A stretch of 35,247 bases of DNA, from contig WTFV01000006.1 in NCBI GenBank assembly GCA_011523845.1, positions 1-35,247 of the forward strand, given 5' to 3'. The position numbers were made by a program, and so were the translations under genes. Below the pieces are notes generated by a model. That model saw nothing but the letters and a program-made list of their open reading frames with translations, made no database searches and was not told the DNA's origin. Below are positions 9,301 to 16,917 of this stretch, piece by piece. The DNA is from Acidobacteriota bacterium (lineage in GTDB: Bacteria; Acidobacteriota; Vicinamibacteria; Vicinamibacterales; UBA8438). Positions within the stretch are counted from its first letter, which is position 1. Each line of letters opens with the position of its first letter.

Positions 9301-9659
9301 GGGAACGTGGTGATCGCATCGACGTTGTTCTTGACCTCGTCGACCACGCGACGCGAATCCGCGCCCAGCTCCAGCTCGACGACCACCGTTGCCCCGCCCT
9401 CGCTGGCCGTCGACCGAATCCGCCGGATGCCGTCGATGGCCTGAATCGCCTCCTCGATCCGGATGACGACCCCCTGCTCCACGTCCTCGGGAGCGGCGCC
9501 CAGATACGGGACGTGGATGCTGATCTGATCGAGCGCCACCTCCGGGAAAACCTCCTGCCGGATCGTCGTCGTCGCGAGCAGGCCGCTTGCGACGAGCACC
9601 ACCATCAGCAGATTCGCCGCCACCGGATTGCGGGCGAGCCACGCGATCCCCCGGGTCAT
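6390..9659 (-). CDS. RND-family efflux permease (HAE/AcrB-like)
   Basis: 1089 residues, full length for the family. It starts with the first transmembrane helix (NPVAANLLMVVLVASGLLA) and the porter signature (FPEVALDQISIHVPYLGAAPEDVE). TM4 has the paired acidic residues D397-D398 (VVDDAIVVGENVHR), equivalent to the AcrB proton-relay aspartates. A second half repeats the architecture (VVNDSLVMVDFINNA). It would use proton-motive force to export hydrophobic or amphipathic substrates from the periplasm or inner membrane. No membrane-fusion protein or TolC-like gene is encoded in the operon, which is unusual for an HAE-type pump; partners may lie elsewhere. It starts 30 bases after the GH3 gene and its stop overlaps the protease start. 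The context suggests export of the product made by the upstream enzymes. Confidence 0.93.
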   Translation of the reverse strand: MTRGIAWLARNPVAANLLMVVLVASGLLATTTIRQEVFPEVALDQISIHVPYLGAAPEDVEQGVVIRIEEAIQAIDGIRRIRSTASEGGATVVVELELGADSRRVVDEVKNNVDAITTFPIETEIPIIREMIGRNQVVDVVVSGNTDIVVLKTLAERVRDELALLPEISQTDIVGAPPPEISIEVSEAALRRHGLTFDDVVSAVRRSSLDLPGGSVRTDGGEILLRTIGQAYRDADYEDLVLWTRADGSRLRVGDVATVVDGFAETDQQARFDGEPAVMIPVFRTGDQNAVDISAAVDRYVENRRTSLPEGISLTVWRDEAEVLNDRLSLMLGNGASGFLLVFVVLALFLELRLACWVALGIPIAFLGAVAMLPALGASINVISIFAFVLVLGIVVDDAIVVGENVHRYQEAGGNDLHGAVEGAREIAKPVVFAVLTTVAAFLPLLNVPGIAGKSFRAIPLIVIPCLLVSLIESLGILPAHLAHGRRRGRANAWRRFQERFANGLKWFVRACYRPLLDAALRWRYVAAASFLSLLILTAGLLLGGRTTFHFFPSIEPNYMTVSLTMPQGTPVGVTSAALARVEEGAARVRERLVQDLGTDYFRHVSTTVGDQPVLSRGGGPIGPLADMAASNVGEITVELAPAETREYNAEQLGAMWRDATPAIPDAVDVSFDLSVLNVGDDIDVQLVGPDLDRLRAAADAIKGRLAEYVGVYDVADSFRAGKEEMRLRIRARAETLGLSLQDLGRQVRQAFYGDEAQRIQRGRDDVRVMVRYPREERRSLGNLESMRIRTADGGQVPFGEVAYVEPGRGYATITRVDRNRAVNVTAAVDPDVSSAGPVVADLAARILPDVLARYPGVVYSFQGAQAEQADAVSGLQQGLLLALLLIYALLAIPLRSYVQPLIIMAAIPFGFVGAIWGHIVMGVDLTMMSMFGLVALAGVVVNDSLVMVDFINNAMARSAAPGGRADDSGLRSSLLQRAIREAGGIRFRPILLTSLTTFVGLSPLMLDRSMQAMFLVPMAVSLAFGVLFATLVTLILVPIAYLILEDLRESTNRIFVRVESRKEQARAGAAEGAPGPREAPAQQEGEQG

Positions 9660-9689
9660 GGCTGCCGTTCCCCCGGATCTGCCGGCCGG

Positions 9690-11324
9690 TCACGTACGGC
9701 CATGGCCATCGCCGTGTGTCGCAGGTTCCAGGTCACGAGGCGCCGTCGGCAGGACGTAACGGCTTTTCGCCTGCCCGCGGGTCCGGAAGTCCCACATCGG
9801 ATGCGATTCGGGTACGGTGACCACTTCCACGGGCCCGATGATTCCCTTGACGCGCTCGACTTCGTACGTGGGCGCGTGCTCGCGGAAGGCGTCGTCGAGC
9901 GCCCCGGCCAGCGTGCCGGCAGCCGATCCCTCCCTGACGTACATCGTGAACGCACTCCGGGAAGGATGGGGACCGAGCAGGAGGTCGTCCTCGCCGCGGT
10001 ATCCGATGCGCCGCAGCACCCGCACCACGTCGTCTTCGGGAATCACCGTGCTCGTGACCTTCAGCAGGAAGGCGGACTTCGAGCGGAACGTCAGCCGTGG
10101 CGAGCGATGGAAGAAGCCGTCGCACCGCACGACGTCGTGGAGCCGGTAGCGGATCAGGCCGTTCACCGTGGTCAGAAAGACCTCGTAGTCGCGGCCGGAC
10201 TCCACCTGCCACGACGGCAGCAGGTTCTCGGCCACCGGCTCGGCTCCCTCGGGCAGCAACTCGACGATCGTGGCGCCCGGGTGGAGCGGATGGCCCTGGG
10301 CGTCGTCGTACAGCGGCACGGTTATCGCCGCCTCCGTGCAGATGTACGGATAGTCGCGCACCCGCACGCCTCCCAGGAACGGCTCCAGCAACGGAAGCTG
10401 CGCCGCCGCGCTTGCCCCGGTCCAGCACAGCATGACCGCCATGCGCGGCCACACGTCGCGGATGGTCGGGGCGCCGCCGCGGAACACCTGCCGCAGACGG
10501 CGCAGGCGCCTCGACCGAACCCTGACCCGGGGCAGCGGTGACGGAGGCGCGGCGCGTCCGGCGAGGTAGGGCCAGTAGTCGTCCATCCGCTCCAGCAGGG
10601 TCCGGTAGAAACCCGCGAGCCAGCCGGCCGACAGGCCGACCGCCACACTCAGATCCTTGGCCACGGCGTAGAGCGGCGCCCACTCGTCCCACAGGTCGGG
10701 CCGCTGGTAGACCTCCCAGGGAATCGCCATCGTCCTCCGCGCCGCCGCGGGCATCCTGGCGACGAAGTAGCCGGTCGCATACCCCACCGGCACGCCGGCC
10801 GGCGACGGCGGATGGCTGCCGGCGTTGGCCAGCGCCAGGATCGGCAGCGCGGGAATGTGCGGCTCCGCAAGCGACAGGCGGTACAGGTAGGCGCCGATGG
10901 GGGCAAAAGCAGTCAGGCGTTGCTGGCGGTTGCCCGCCAGCAACGGGAAGCGTTTGGGCTTCGCGGCGGTCGTGCCGCTGCTCTCGGCCCAATAGTCGAC
11001 CGGCCGGGCGGCGGTCGGCGCGACGCCCTGCTCGAACGCCCTCTCGAACGCCTCGGCGTAGTCCGCGTACTCCGTTACGGGAAGTTCCGCCAGCGGCGGT
11101 GCGCCGGACCGGCCCCACCGCTCCCCCCACATGGGAGAGCCCTCGGCTTCGCGCGCGATGCCGGCCCACAGCTTGCGTTGCGCCTCTTCCGGATCGTGCG
11201 CCGCCGCCTCGAAGCGCCGCCAGATCGGCCGCAGCAGGCGCAGCATCGCGGACCCTCCCGAAATGGGCAGCAGTCGCTTCGCAGCCGCCCCCTCCTCCCC
11301 GGTCCTGCCGGTCACGTCAGTCAT
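9690..11324 (-). CDS. GH3-family acyl-adenylating enzyme
   Basis: 544 residues. It has the GH3 (auxin-responsive) family features: an ATP/AMP loop SSGTT at 115-119 (YWAESSGTTAAKPKRFPLL), a motif with YICTEAAITVPLYDD, and the hinge-type NGLIRYRLHDVVRC followed by HRSPRLTF. Plant GH3 proteins adenylate carboxylic acids and transfer them to amino acids. Bacterial relatives belong to the ANL-like acyl-activating superfamily, mostly with unknown substrates. Here it probably activates an acid for amide or ester formation. The start is ATG 11324-11322, overlapping the stop of the acyltransferase gene as ATGA. A longer in-frame extension into that gene is rejected because it is antisense to nothing and not GH3-like. 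A decayed paralogue lies about 3.3 kb upstream. Confidence 0.85.
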   Translation of the reverse strand: MTDVTGRTGEEGAAAKRLLPISGGSAMLRLLRPIWRRFEAAAHDPEEAQRKLWAGIAREAEGSPMWGERWGRSGAPPLAELPVTEYADYAEAFERAFEQGVAPTAARPVDYWAESSGTTAAKPKRFPLLAGNRQQRLTAFAPIGAYLYRLSLAEPHIPALPILALANAGSHPPSPAGVPVGYATGYFVARMPAAARRTMAIPWEVYQRPDLWDEWAPLYAVAKDLSVAVGLSAGWLAGFYRTLLERMDDYWPYLAGRAAPPSPLPRVRVRSRRLRRLRQVFRGGAPTIRDVWPRMAVMLCWTGASAAAQLPLLEPFLGGVRVRDYPYICTEAAITVPLYDDAQGHPLHPGATIVELLPEGAEPVAENLLPSWQVESGRDYEVFLTTVNGLIRYRLHDVVRCDGFFHRSPRLTFRSKSAFLLKVTSTVIPEDDVVRVLRRIGYRGEDDLLLGPHPSRSAFTMYVREGSAAGTLAGALDDAFREHAPTYEVERVKGIIGPVEVVTVPESHPMWDFRTRGQAKSRYVLPTAPRDLEPATHGDGHGRT

Positions 11325-12613
11325 GCGGCGTTCCCTCCCGGTGTCTGGGCGCCCTCGGTCGCCGCGCTCGCCGAACGCCAAGGAAGCGTGCGCGGATGGC
11401 GCCGCCCGTTCAGCCAGTGGCCGACGAAGGTGGACCGCACCAGGTAGTGGTAAGTGCTCAACGTGAGCGCCGTCACGCCGGCCAGCGACAGACCGAACTT
11501 CAGTCCCACCGGCAGGGGCTGGCCGCCCAGCAGCACCGGCAGCCAGATGGCGAGCGGCAGATGCACGAGGTACATCCAGTACGACGCGTCCGCCATATAA
11601 CGCCAGACCGCGCTGGGCTGTCCGAAATAGCGCAGGAACAGACCCAGGAAGCCGTAGATCAGCAGCCAGATCGACAGCGCGAGGGCCGCCATCGCCGCCG
11701 CGTGCGTGCCGGCCGCCGCCGCGTCCGTCAGACCGGCGGCATGCAGCGACGAGTACATCGGGTGCGCCAGCAGCGCCTTCTCGGGATTCGTCGGGTCGGG
11801 GAAGCCCTGATCGAAGAGGAAGAGGTAGACGCCGTGGAAGACGAAGCCTGCTCCGAAGTACGTCCAGCCCCGCGCTTCGAACTCCTCGACGAGCCTTCGC
11901 CGCAGGAACAGGAGCCAGCCGAACGCGAAGAAGACCCCGTAGCCCGCCAGCACATGCGCGCCCGGCAGCAGGGAGGACGCGGTGTCGAAGTGCCAGCTCT
12001 CCATCGGCATCAGCAGCAGGAAGCTGGCGCCGGCCAGCGCGATGATCCCGCGCCCGCGGTGGACCAGACGGTCGAACGCCTCCAGGCAGCGCTCGCGCCA
12101 AGCCGCCGGGGCGCGCCGCAGCGCGCCGCCGTCCACGAGCACCGCGGCGACGCAGAAGATGAGCAGGTGGTACAGGAACCACAGGTGCAGCAGGCCGGCG
12201 CCAATGCCGATCTCCGGGTGCGGCGGCGGGGCGGCCGTGAAGGCCTGGGCGTAGGGCGCGCTTCCCACCAGCACCGCGTAGAGGACCGGCCACGCGAACA
12301 GCAGCGGCACGCCGACTCGCGCGAAGCGATGCCGCATAAATCCGCGCGCCCCGCGCCGGCCGTACACGAATGCGCCGAAGAAACCCGCCACCACGAAGAA
12401 GACCGGCATCCGGAAGATGTGGATGAACGCAATCAGCCAGCCGAACATCAGGCTCGTGCGGGCGTCCTGGTACGGCCAGTTGGCGCTCTCCGGTATGGCC
12501 GGCAGGTAGTTGATGGACGTGTGCAGCACCAGCCCCAGCAGCATCATGACCGCGCGCAACGCGTCCAGCGCGTGGTAGCGAGGCAGCGCCGGCCCTGATT
12601 CTGCGCCGTTCAT
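11321..12613 (-). CDS. Membrane acyltransferase 3 (OpgC/MdoC-like)
   Basis: 430 residues with about 10 hydrophobic segments. It has the Acyltransferase_3 hallmarks: an N-terminal HALDALRAVMMLLGLVLHTSINY with the conserved (A)LR and His, then FIHIFRMPVFFVVAGFF. A later ASYWMYLVHLPLAIWLPVLL is characteristic of the family's C-terminal helices. These inner-membrane enzymes move acyl groups (acetyl, succinyl or longer) onto sugars, lipids or small molecules, usually on the periplasmic side. The ATG overlaps the stop codon of the P450 gene and its own stop overlaps the GH3 start, both as ATGA. This implies stoichiometric expression with both. The exact acyl donor and acceptor cannot be read from the sequence. 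Confidence 0.87.
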   Translation of the reverse strand: MNGAESGPALPRYHALDALRAVMMLLGLVLHTSINYLPAIPESANWPYQDARTSLMFGWLIAFIHIFRMPVFFVVAGFFGAFVYGRRGARGFMRHRFARVGVPLLFAWPVLYAVLVGSAPYAQAFTAAPPPHPEIGIGAGLLHLWFLYHLLIFCVAAVLVDGGALRRAPAAWRERCLEAFDRLVHRGRGIIALAGASFLLLMPMESWHFDTASSLLPGAHVLAGYGVFFAFGWLLFLRRRLVEEFEARGWTYFGAGFVFHGVYLFLFDQGFPDPTNPEKALLAHPMYSSLHAAGLTDAAAAGTHAAAMAALALSIWLLIYGFLGLFLRYFGQPSAVWRYMADASYWMYLVHLPLAIWLPVLLGGQPLPVGLKFGLSLAGVTALTLSTYHYLVRSTFVGHWLNGRRHPRTLPWRSASAATEGAQTPGGNAA

Positions 12614-14613
12614 GGCGCGGCTCCCGTCCTGCGGCGTCGCTTCACGCGGATCCTGAACGAGCGGTCAGGCTGCGTGGACGGTGTTCGCTTCAGCTTGAGC
12701 GTGTAGCCGGGCGGGTCCAGCGCGGGCTCGGTCTGGTGCACGATGGCTGCGATGTTCAGCATCACCAACGCTTCGGCCAGCCCGCGGCCCAGGCAACTGT
12801 GCGCCCCCGCACTGAACGGCGCATAGACCCCCGGCTGGCGGTGCTCGGCGCGCTCGGCGGTGTACCGATCGATGTCGAAACGATCCGGATGGGGAAAGTA
12901 CTCCGCCATGCGGTGCGGCAACGCGATGCCGATCAGCACCCGTTCGCCCGCCGGGACGGCGTACCCCGCAAACTCGAAGGAATTCGCCACCACCCGCGGC
13001 GCCACCGGGGCCAGCGGGTAGACGCGCATCGTCTCGAGGGCGACGCGGTGGGTCACGTCGAGCCCGCGCAGGTCGCCCAGCGCGGGGGTACCGCCATGGA
13101 ACAGGGCGTCGGCCTCGGCCCGCACCCGAACCAGCAGGTCCGGACGCCGCAGCAGCTCGTAGAGCATGCAGGCGCTGATGCTGGACGCGGTGTCCAGGCC
13201 GACCAGGAAGGGCCCCAACACGGTGATCGGCAGGTCGGTCTCCGGCAGGAACTCCGGGTCGGTGCGGTGCAGCGCGAGCACGTCGTCGATGTAGTCCGGC
13301 GGCCGGCCGGTCGGCCGCGCGGGATCGTGATCCGCCAGAATGCGCCCCGCCAGCTCCATGACGCGGCGACGGGCGCGCCGGATGCGCGGGAGGCGAAGGA
13401 TCAGTCGGGGACGGGTGCCCGTGAAATGCGTAAGCAGCAGCGCCTCGAAATAGGCGATCAGGTCGTCCACGTACGGCCGCGCGGACCGGCCGGTCGTCAG
13501 GCGGCCGAGCTGTTCCAGCAGGATCCGCTGAAACAGGTACTGCCCCGGTATCGGCTCGTTCTCGGGCCAGCTCGCGACCTCGTTTCGAACCAGGTCGACC
13601 GCCTCGGCCATGCCGTTCTTCAGGATGCCGGTCGAGTATGCCGGCGCCTGGTGCTTGCGCAGCCTGGCATGGTCGCCGCCGCCCATGCTCATGATCTGGC
13701 GCTGTGCGCCCACGTCCGCATCGAAGCGCCGCCAGATCTCGAAGGTACGGAAGTGGACGTTGCCGCGGGCCAGCAGGCGATTCGCCTCGGGACCCGCGAG
13801 GACGATGAACCGACGCCCCAGGGCCCGTACACGGAAGATCGGACCCAGCCGGCGGTACTGCTTCAACAGGAAGCCTTCGGCGTCCCGGAGCAGATCGAGG
13901 GCGTTGCCGGCGACTGGCAGACCGGCCGCGGACGGGATCTCGTACGCCGGTCGCGCGGCCGGCGCGGCCGGCGTCTCGGACTCCGCTTCCCGGACGGCTC
14001 TGGCGACCGCCTGGCCGATGAGATCGAGTCTTGTCACCAGGTCGATCCGGTCCTGCACCTCGGCGCGTTCCTCGCGCGAGAGCAGGTAGTCGAAGACGCC
14101 GCCGGCGTCCGCCAGGCAGATGATCACCGTGTCGCGCGGGTCCGGAATGTCCTCGCTGAACAGCACGCGCATGATCCGCAGCCGGACTTCCTCCTGCACG
14201 GTACCGTCGGCCGCCGGGTGGTAGCGGCGCGCTCGCGATACGCGGCGCGACAGCAGGAAACCGGCGGCAGCGTCGTCGGACTCCAGGATCCCGCTCGCCG
14301 CCAGCCGGGCCAACGCCCGCTCGCGGATCACCTCGCCCCGGTCGGCATGGCGTCGTACCCAGTGGTCGATGTCGTGCGAATCGGAGGTCTGCGCGATGTC
14401 AGCCAGGGCGGGGTCGAGCAGGTCGTCGTCGAGCGGCGTCGGATCGACCAGCATCAGCCGTCTGAGGTCCGTATCGATGCGGTTTTCCAGCGCCAGATCC
14501 ATCAGCACCGCCCCGGCCAGGAGGATGCCCAGCCGCCCCGGCGGCAACGTGCCGGTCAGATCTCCGCGCTCGTCGTCGAACAGGAGCAACAGCAACTCTT
14601 CGGCGAATCTCAT
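12610..14613 (-). CDS. GPP34 (GOLPH3-like)-cytochrome P450 fusion
   Basis: 667 residues. Residues 1 to about 200 match the GPP34/GOLPH3/VPS74 family pattern: LLLLLFDDERGDL, LAGAVLMDLALENRIDTD, PLDDDLLDPALADIA, WVRRHADRGEVIRERALARL. A Pro/Ala-rich linker (about 205-225) leads into a complete P450. It has the proline-rich hinge (PSAAGLPVAGNALDLL), the I-helix G472-L-D474-T475, the K-helix E527-xx-R530 (ETMR) and the haem thiolate loop FSAGAHSCLGRG with C607. The P450 should be an active monooxygenase. GPP34 domains in eukaryotes bind phosphoinositide and enzymes at membranes, so this one may dock the P450 on a membrane or on partner enzymes. No redox partner gene is adjacent. It is the first intact gene of the operon; its ATG lies 9 bases after the stop of the decayed GH3 copy. 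Confidence 0.88.
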   Translation of the reverse strand: MRFAEELLLLLFDDERGDLTGTLPPGRLGILLAGAVLMDLALENRIDTDLRRLMLVDPTPLDDDLLDPALADIAQTSDSHDIDHWVRRHADRGEVIRERALARLAASGILESDDAAAGFLLSRRVSRARRYHPAADGTVQEEVRLRIMRVLFSEDIPDPRDTVIICLADAGGVFDYLLSREERAEVQDRIDLVTRLDLIGQAVARAVREAESETPAAPAARPAYEIPSAAGLPVAGNALDLLRDAEGFLLKQYRRLGPIFRVRALGRRFIVLAGPEANRLLARGNVHFRTFEIWRRFDADVGAQRQIMSMGGGDHARLRKHQAPAYSTGILKNGMAEAVDLVRNEVASWPENEPIPGQYLFQRILLEQLGRLTTGRSARPYVDDLIAYFEALLLTHFTGTRPRLILRLPRIRRARRRVMELAGRILADHDPARPTGRPPDYIDDVLALHRTDPEFLPETDLPITVLGPFLVGLDTASSISACMLYELLRRPDLLVRVRAEADALFHGGTPALGDLRGLDVTHRVALETMRVYPLAPVAPRVVANSFEFAGYAVPAGERVLIGIALPHRMAEYFPHPDRFDIDRYTAERAEHRQPGVYAPFSAGAHSCLGRGLAEALVMLNIAAIVHQTEPALDPPGYTLKLKRTPSTQPDRSFRIRVKRRRRTGAAP

Positions 14614-14622
14614 GCTTTGGCG

Positions 14623-14880
14623 TCAGAGCCGGTCGCGGCCCCCGGGGGCCGACGTCGGCGGCAGGCCGCGGGGCGCTTCCCGCAGCACGTAGCGGACCCT
14701 GCTTCCCGCAGTACGTAGCGGATCTTCGCCTGCACGGGCAGTAGCCTGGCCACGTCGTCCTCAGAAATGGCGGTGCTCATGACCTTCAGCACGAACCGCG
14801 TCCTGAAGCCGGAACAAGAGCGCGGTGAGCGGTAGACGCAAGCACCCGTTTGGTATTCTGTCGAACGAATCATGTCGTTG
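14623..14880 (-). pseudogene. Remnant of a second GH3-family gene
   Basis: Short peptides read from this strand match the intact GH3 gene at 9690-11324 in order. NDMIR corresponds to NGLIR, YRSPR to HRSPR, and LKVMSTAISEDDVARLL to LKVTSTVIPEDDVVRVL. QAKIRYVL corresponds to QAKSRYVL, and a terminal RYVLREAPRGL to RYVLPTAPRDL, with a TGA at 14625-14623. The segment between DDVARLL and QAKIRYVL (roughly 80 residues) is deleted. A 26-bp tandem duplication (14675-14726) shifts the frame just before the end. The N-terminal two thirds of the gene are absent. The rest of the 14614-15113 gap holds nothing else I can recognise apart from the Shine-Dalgarno region of the next gene. Confidence 0.72.
14675..14726. 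repeat. 26-bp imperfect tandem duplication inside the GH3 remnant
   Basis: The unit at 14675-14700 begins GCTTCCCGCAGCACGTAGCG and is repeated at 14701-14726 with about three substitutions. Because 26 is not a multiple of three, it puts the coding frame of the GH3 remnant out of phase. Confidence 0.85.
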
Positions 14881-15113
14881 GCGTGTAGTTCCGATGTTCT
14901 TTTCGTGTACTTATGGATTAGAGCCCCACTGCGGACCGATTGGCGGCGCGAGGAGGGACCCTTGAGCGGAAGCCGACGCGAACCGCCCGCAGCGCGGTGC
15001 AGGCTCCGCCGAATTAGTCCTTGACGCCGGTCACCCGAGCGGCCATTCTCGGCAGGAATCGCCGGGCCGGGGCGACCGCGGCGTCCGGGGACGGCCAGGG
15101 AAAGGACAAGGCC

Positions 15114-16901
15114 ATGAAGCGAAGCATCTGCGTCATCGTGGTTCTCGCGTTGGGGTTGCCGCTCGCAATCTCCGCCAACGACGATCTGGTGTCGCGGCAG
15201 ACCGATGACAACCAGTGGGTGCTGCCGGGGAAGAACTACTCGGCGACGCGCTACAGCTCGCTGGATCAGATCACCGCCGACAACGTCGCGAATCTCCGCC
15301 AGGTCTGGTCGTTCTCGACCGGCGCGCTGCGCGGCCACGAGGGGCAGCCGCTGGTCGTGGACTCGACGATGTACGTGCACAGCGCGTACCCCAACCACGT
15401 GTACGCCATCGACCTCGCAGAGGAGGGCTGGCCCATCAAGTGGCGGTACACGCCGGTTCAGGACGATCGCGCCGTGCCCGTCGCCTGCTGTGACCTGGTC
15501 CATCGCGGCGTGAACTACGTCGAGGGCAGGATCCTGATGACGACGCTCGACGGCCACGTCCTGGCCCTGGACGCCGAGACAGGCCAGGAGCTGTGGAAGG
15601 TGAGGAACGCCGACCCGTTGCGCGGCGAGACGATGACGATGGCCGGCCTCGTGGTCAAGGACAAGTACATCGTCGGCGTCTCGGGCGGCGAGTTCGGCAT
15701 CCGCGGCTGGGTGGCCGCCTACGCGGTCGAGTCGGGCGAGCAGCTCTGGAAGGCCTACAGCATGGGCCCGGACGAGGACGTCCTGCTGGCGCCCGACTTC
15801 AACGAGGCCAACCCCCACTACGGCCGGTTCGGGGCGGGCACCGAGACGTGGCCGGGCGACCGCTGGCGGAACGGCGGCGGCGCCACCTGGGGCTGGTACG
15901 CCTACGACCCCGAGCTCGACCTCGTCTACTACTCCACGGGGAACCCGGGGACGTGGAACCCGACGCCGCGCGAGGGCGACAACAAGTGGTCGATGACGAT
16001 CTTCGCCCGCGATCCCGATACGGGCCTGGCGAAGTGGGCGTACCAGATGACGCCGTGGGACGCCTGGGACTACGACGGCATCAACGAGCACGTGCTGCTC
16101 GACCTCACCATCGGCGGACGCAACGTGAAGGCGCTCGTGCACTTCGACCGCAACGGCTTCGCCTACGTGCTCGACCGGACGGACGGCACGCTCCTGTCGG
16201 CCGAGAAGTTCGTGGAGCACACCAACTGGGCCGAGCGCATCGATCTGGAGACCGGCCGTCCCGTGGAGGTGCCGGAGAAGCGCACCCGGCAGGGCGTGAA
16301 CACCCTGGACATCTGTCCCTCCGCCATGGGCGCCAAGAACCAGCAGCCCGTGTCGTTCTCGCCCCGCACCGGCCTGATCTACGCCGGCACGAACAACCTG
16401 TGCATGAACTACGAGGGCTTCGAGGTGCGCTACATCGCCGGGGCGCCCTACGTCGGCGCGAACGTGCGCATATTCGCCGGGCCGGGCGGCTACCAGGGCG
16501 AGTTCATGGCCTGGAACCCGGAGGCGGCCGAGAAGGTCTGGGGCATCACCGAGCCGTTCCCGGTGTGGACGGGTACGGTGGTCACGGCCGGCGACGTGGT
16601 CTTCTACGGGACCATGGACCGCTGGTTCAAGGCGGTCGACGCCCGCAGCGGCGAGCCGCTGTGGCAGACCAGGCTGCCGTCGGGATCGATCGGCAACCCC
16701 ATGACGTTCATTGCGCCGGACGGCAAGCAGTACGTCGCCATCTACTCCGGCATCGGCGGGTGGTTCGGCCTGCCGGTCGCGGCGGACCTCTCGCGCGAGG
16801 ATCCGCTCGGGGCGCTCGGCGCGGTCGGCGCCGCCTACGACTCGGGGCTCGACAGGGTGACCTCCGTCGGCGGCACGTTGCACGTCTTCGCGCTCGAGTA
16901 G
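15114..16901 (+). CDS. xoxF: XoxF-type lanthanide-dependent PQQ methanol/alcohol dehydrogenase
   Basis: 595 residues with a signal peptide (1-21). It is an eight-bladed PQQ propeller with the methanol-dehydrogenase features: adjacent cysteines C125-C126 (VACCDLVHRG), which form the ring over PQQ, and GAGTETWPGDRWRNGGGATWGWYAYDP-type metal/PQQ-site sequence. The WDYDGINE motif supplies catalytic D319 and a second aspartate D321. The D-Y-D arrangement is the established marker of lanthanide-dependent XoxF enzymes, as opposed to calcium-dependent MxaF. It should oxidise methanol or other primary alcohols in the periplasm. ATG 15114 follows a GGAAAGGA Shine-Dalgarno; in-frame upstream codons are not signal-like. 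The next gene, 16 bases on, encodes its XoxJ and cytochrome partners as one chain. PQQ biosynthesis genes are not in the window. Confidence 0.92.
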   Translation: MKRSICVIVVLALGLPLAISANDDLVSRQTDDNQWVLPGKNYSATRYSSLDQITADNVANLRQVWSFSTGALRGHEGQPLVVDSTMYVHSAYPNHVYAIDLAEEGWPIKWRYTPVQDDRAVPVACCDLVHRGVNYVEGRILMTTLDGHVLALDAETGQELWKVRNADPLRGETMTMAGLVVKDKYIVGVSGGEFGIRGWVAAYAVESGEQLWKAYSMGPDEDVLLAPDFNEANPHYGRFGAGTETWPGDRWRNGGGATWGWYAYDPELDLVYYSTGNPGTWNPTPREGDNKWSMTIFARDPDTGLAKWAYQMTPWDAWDYDGINEHVLLDLTIGGRNVKALVHFDRNGFAYVLDRTDGTLLSAEKFVEHTNWAERIDLETGRPVEVPEKRTRQGVNTLDICPSAMGAKNQQPVSFSPRTGLIYAGTNNLCMNYEGFEVRYIAGAPYVGANVRIFAGPGGYQGEFMAWNPEAAEKVWGITEPFPVWTGTVVTAGDVVFYGTMDRWFKAVDARSGEPLWQTRLPSGSIGNPMTFIAPDGKQYVAIYSGIGGWFGLPVAADLSREDPLGALGAVGAAYDSGLDRVTSVGGTLHVFALE

Positions 16902-16917
16902 GCGCACGGAGATTGCC

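Noticed and set aside
6465..10541. 1358-codon open frame on the plus strand
   Set aside because: Antisense to the RND and GH3 genes; composition is Arg/His/Asp-rich low-complexity typical of shadow frames in high-GC DNA, with no domain.
9690..12293. 867-residue extended version of the GH3 protein
   Set aside because: The extension is an out-of-frame reading of the acyltransferase gene; the ATG at 11324 in the ATGA overlap is the natural start.
14884..15113. Promoter for xoxF or the minus-strand operon
   Set aside because: The stretch around 14860-14925 is AT-richer than its surroundings, but no pair of -35/-10 boxes with good spacing could be picked with confidence.
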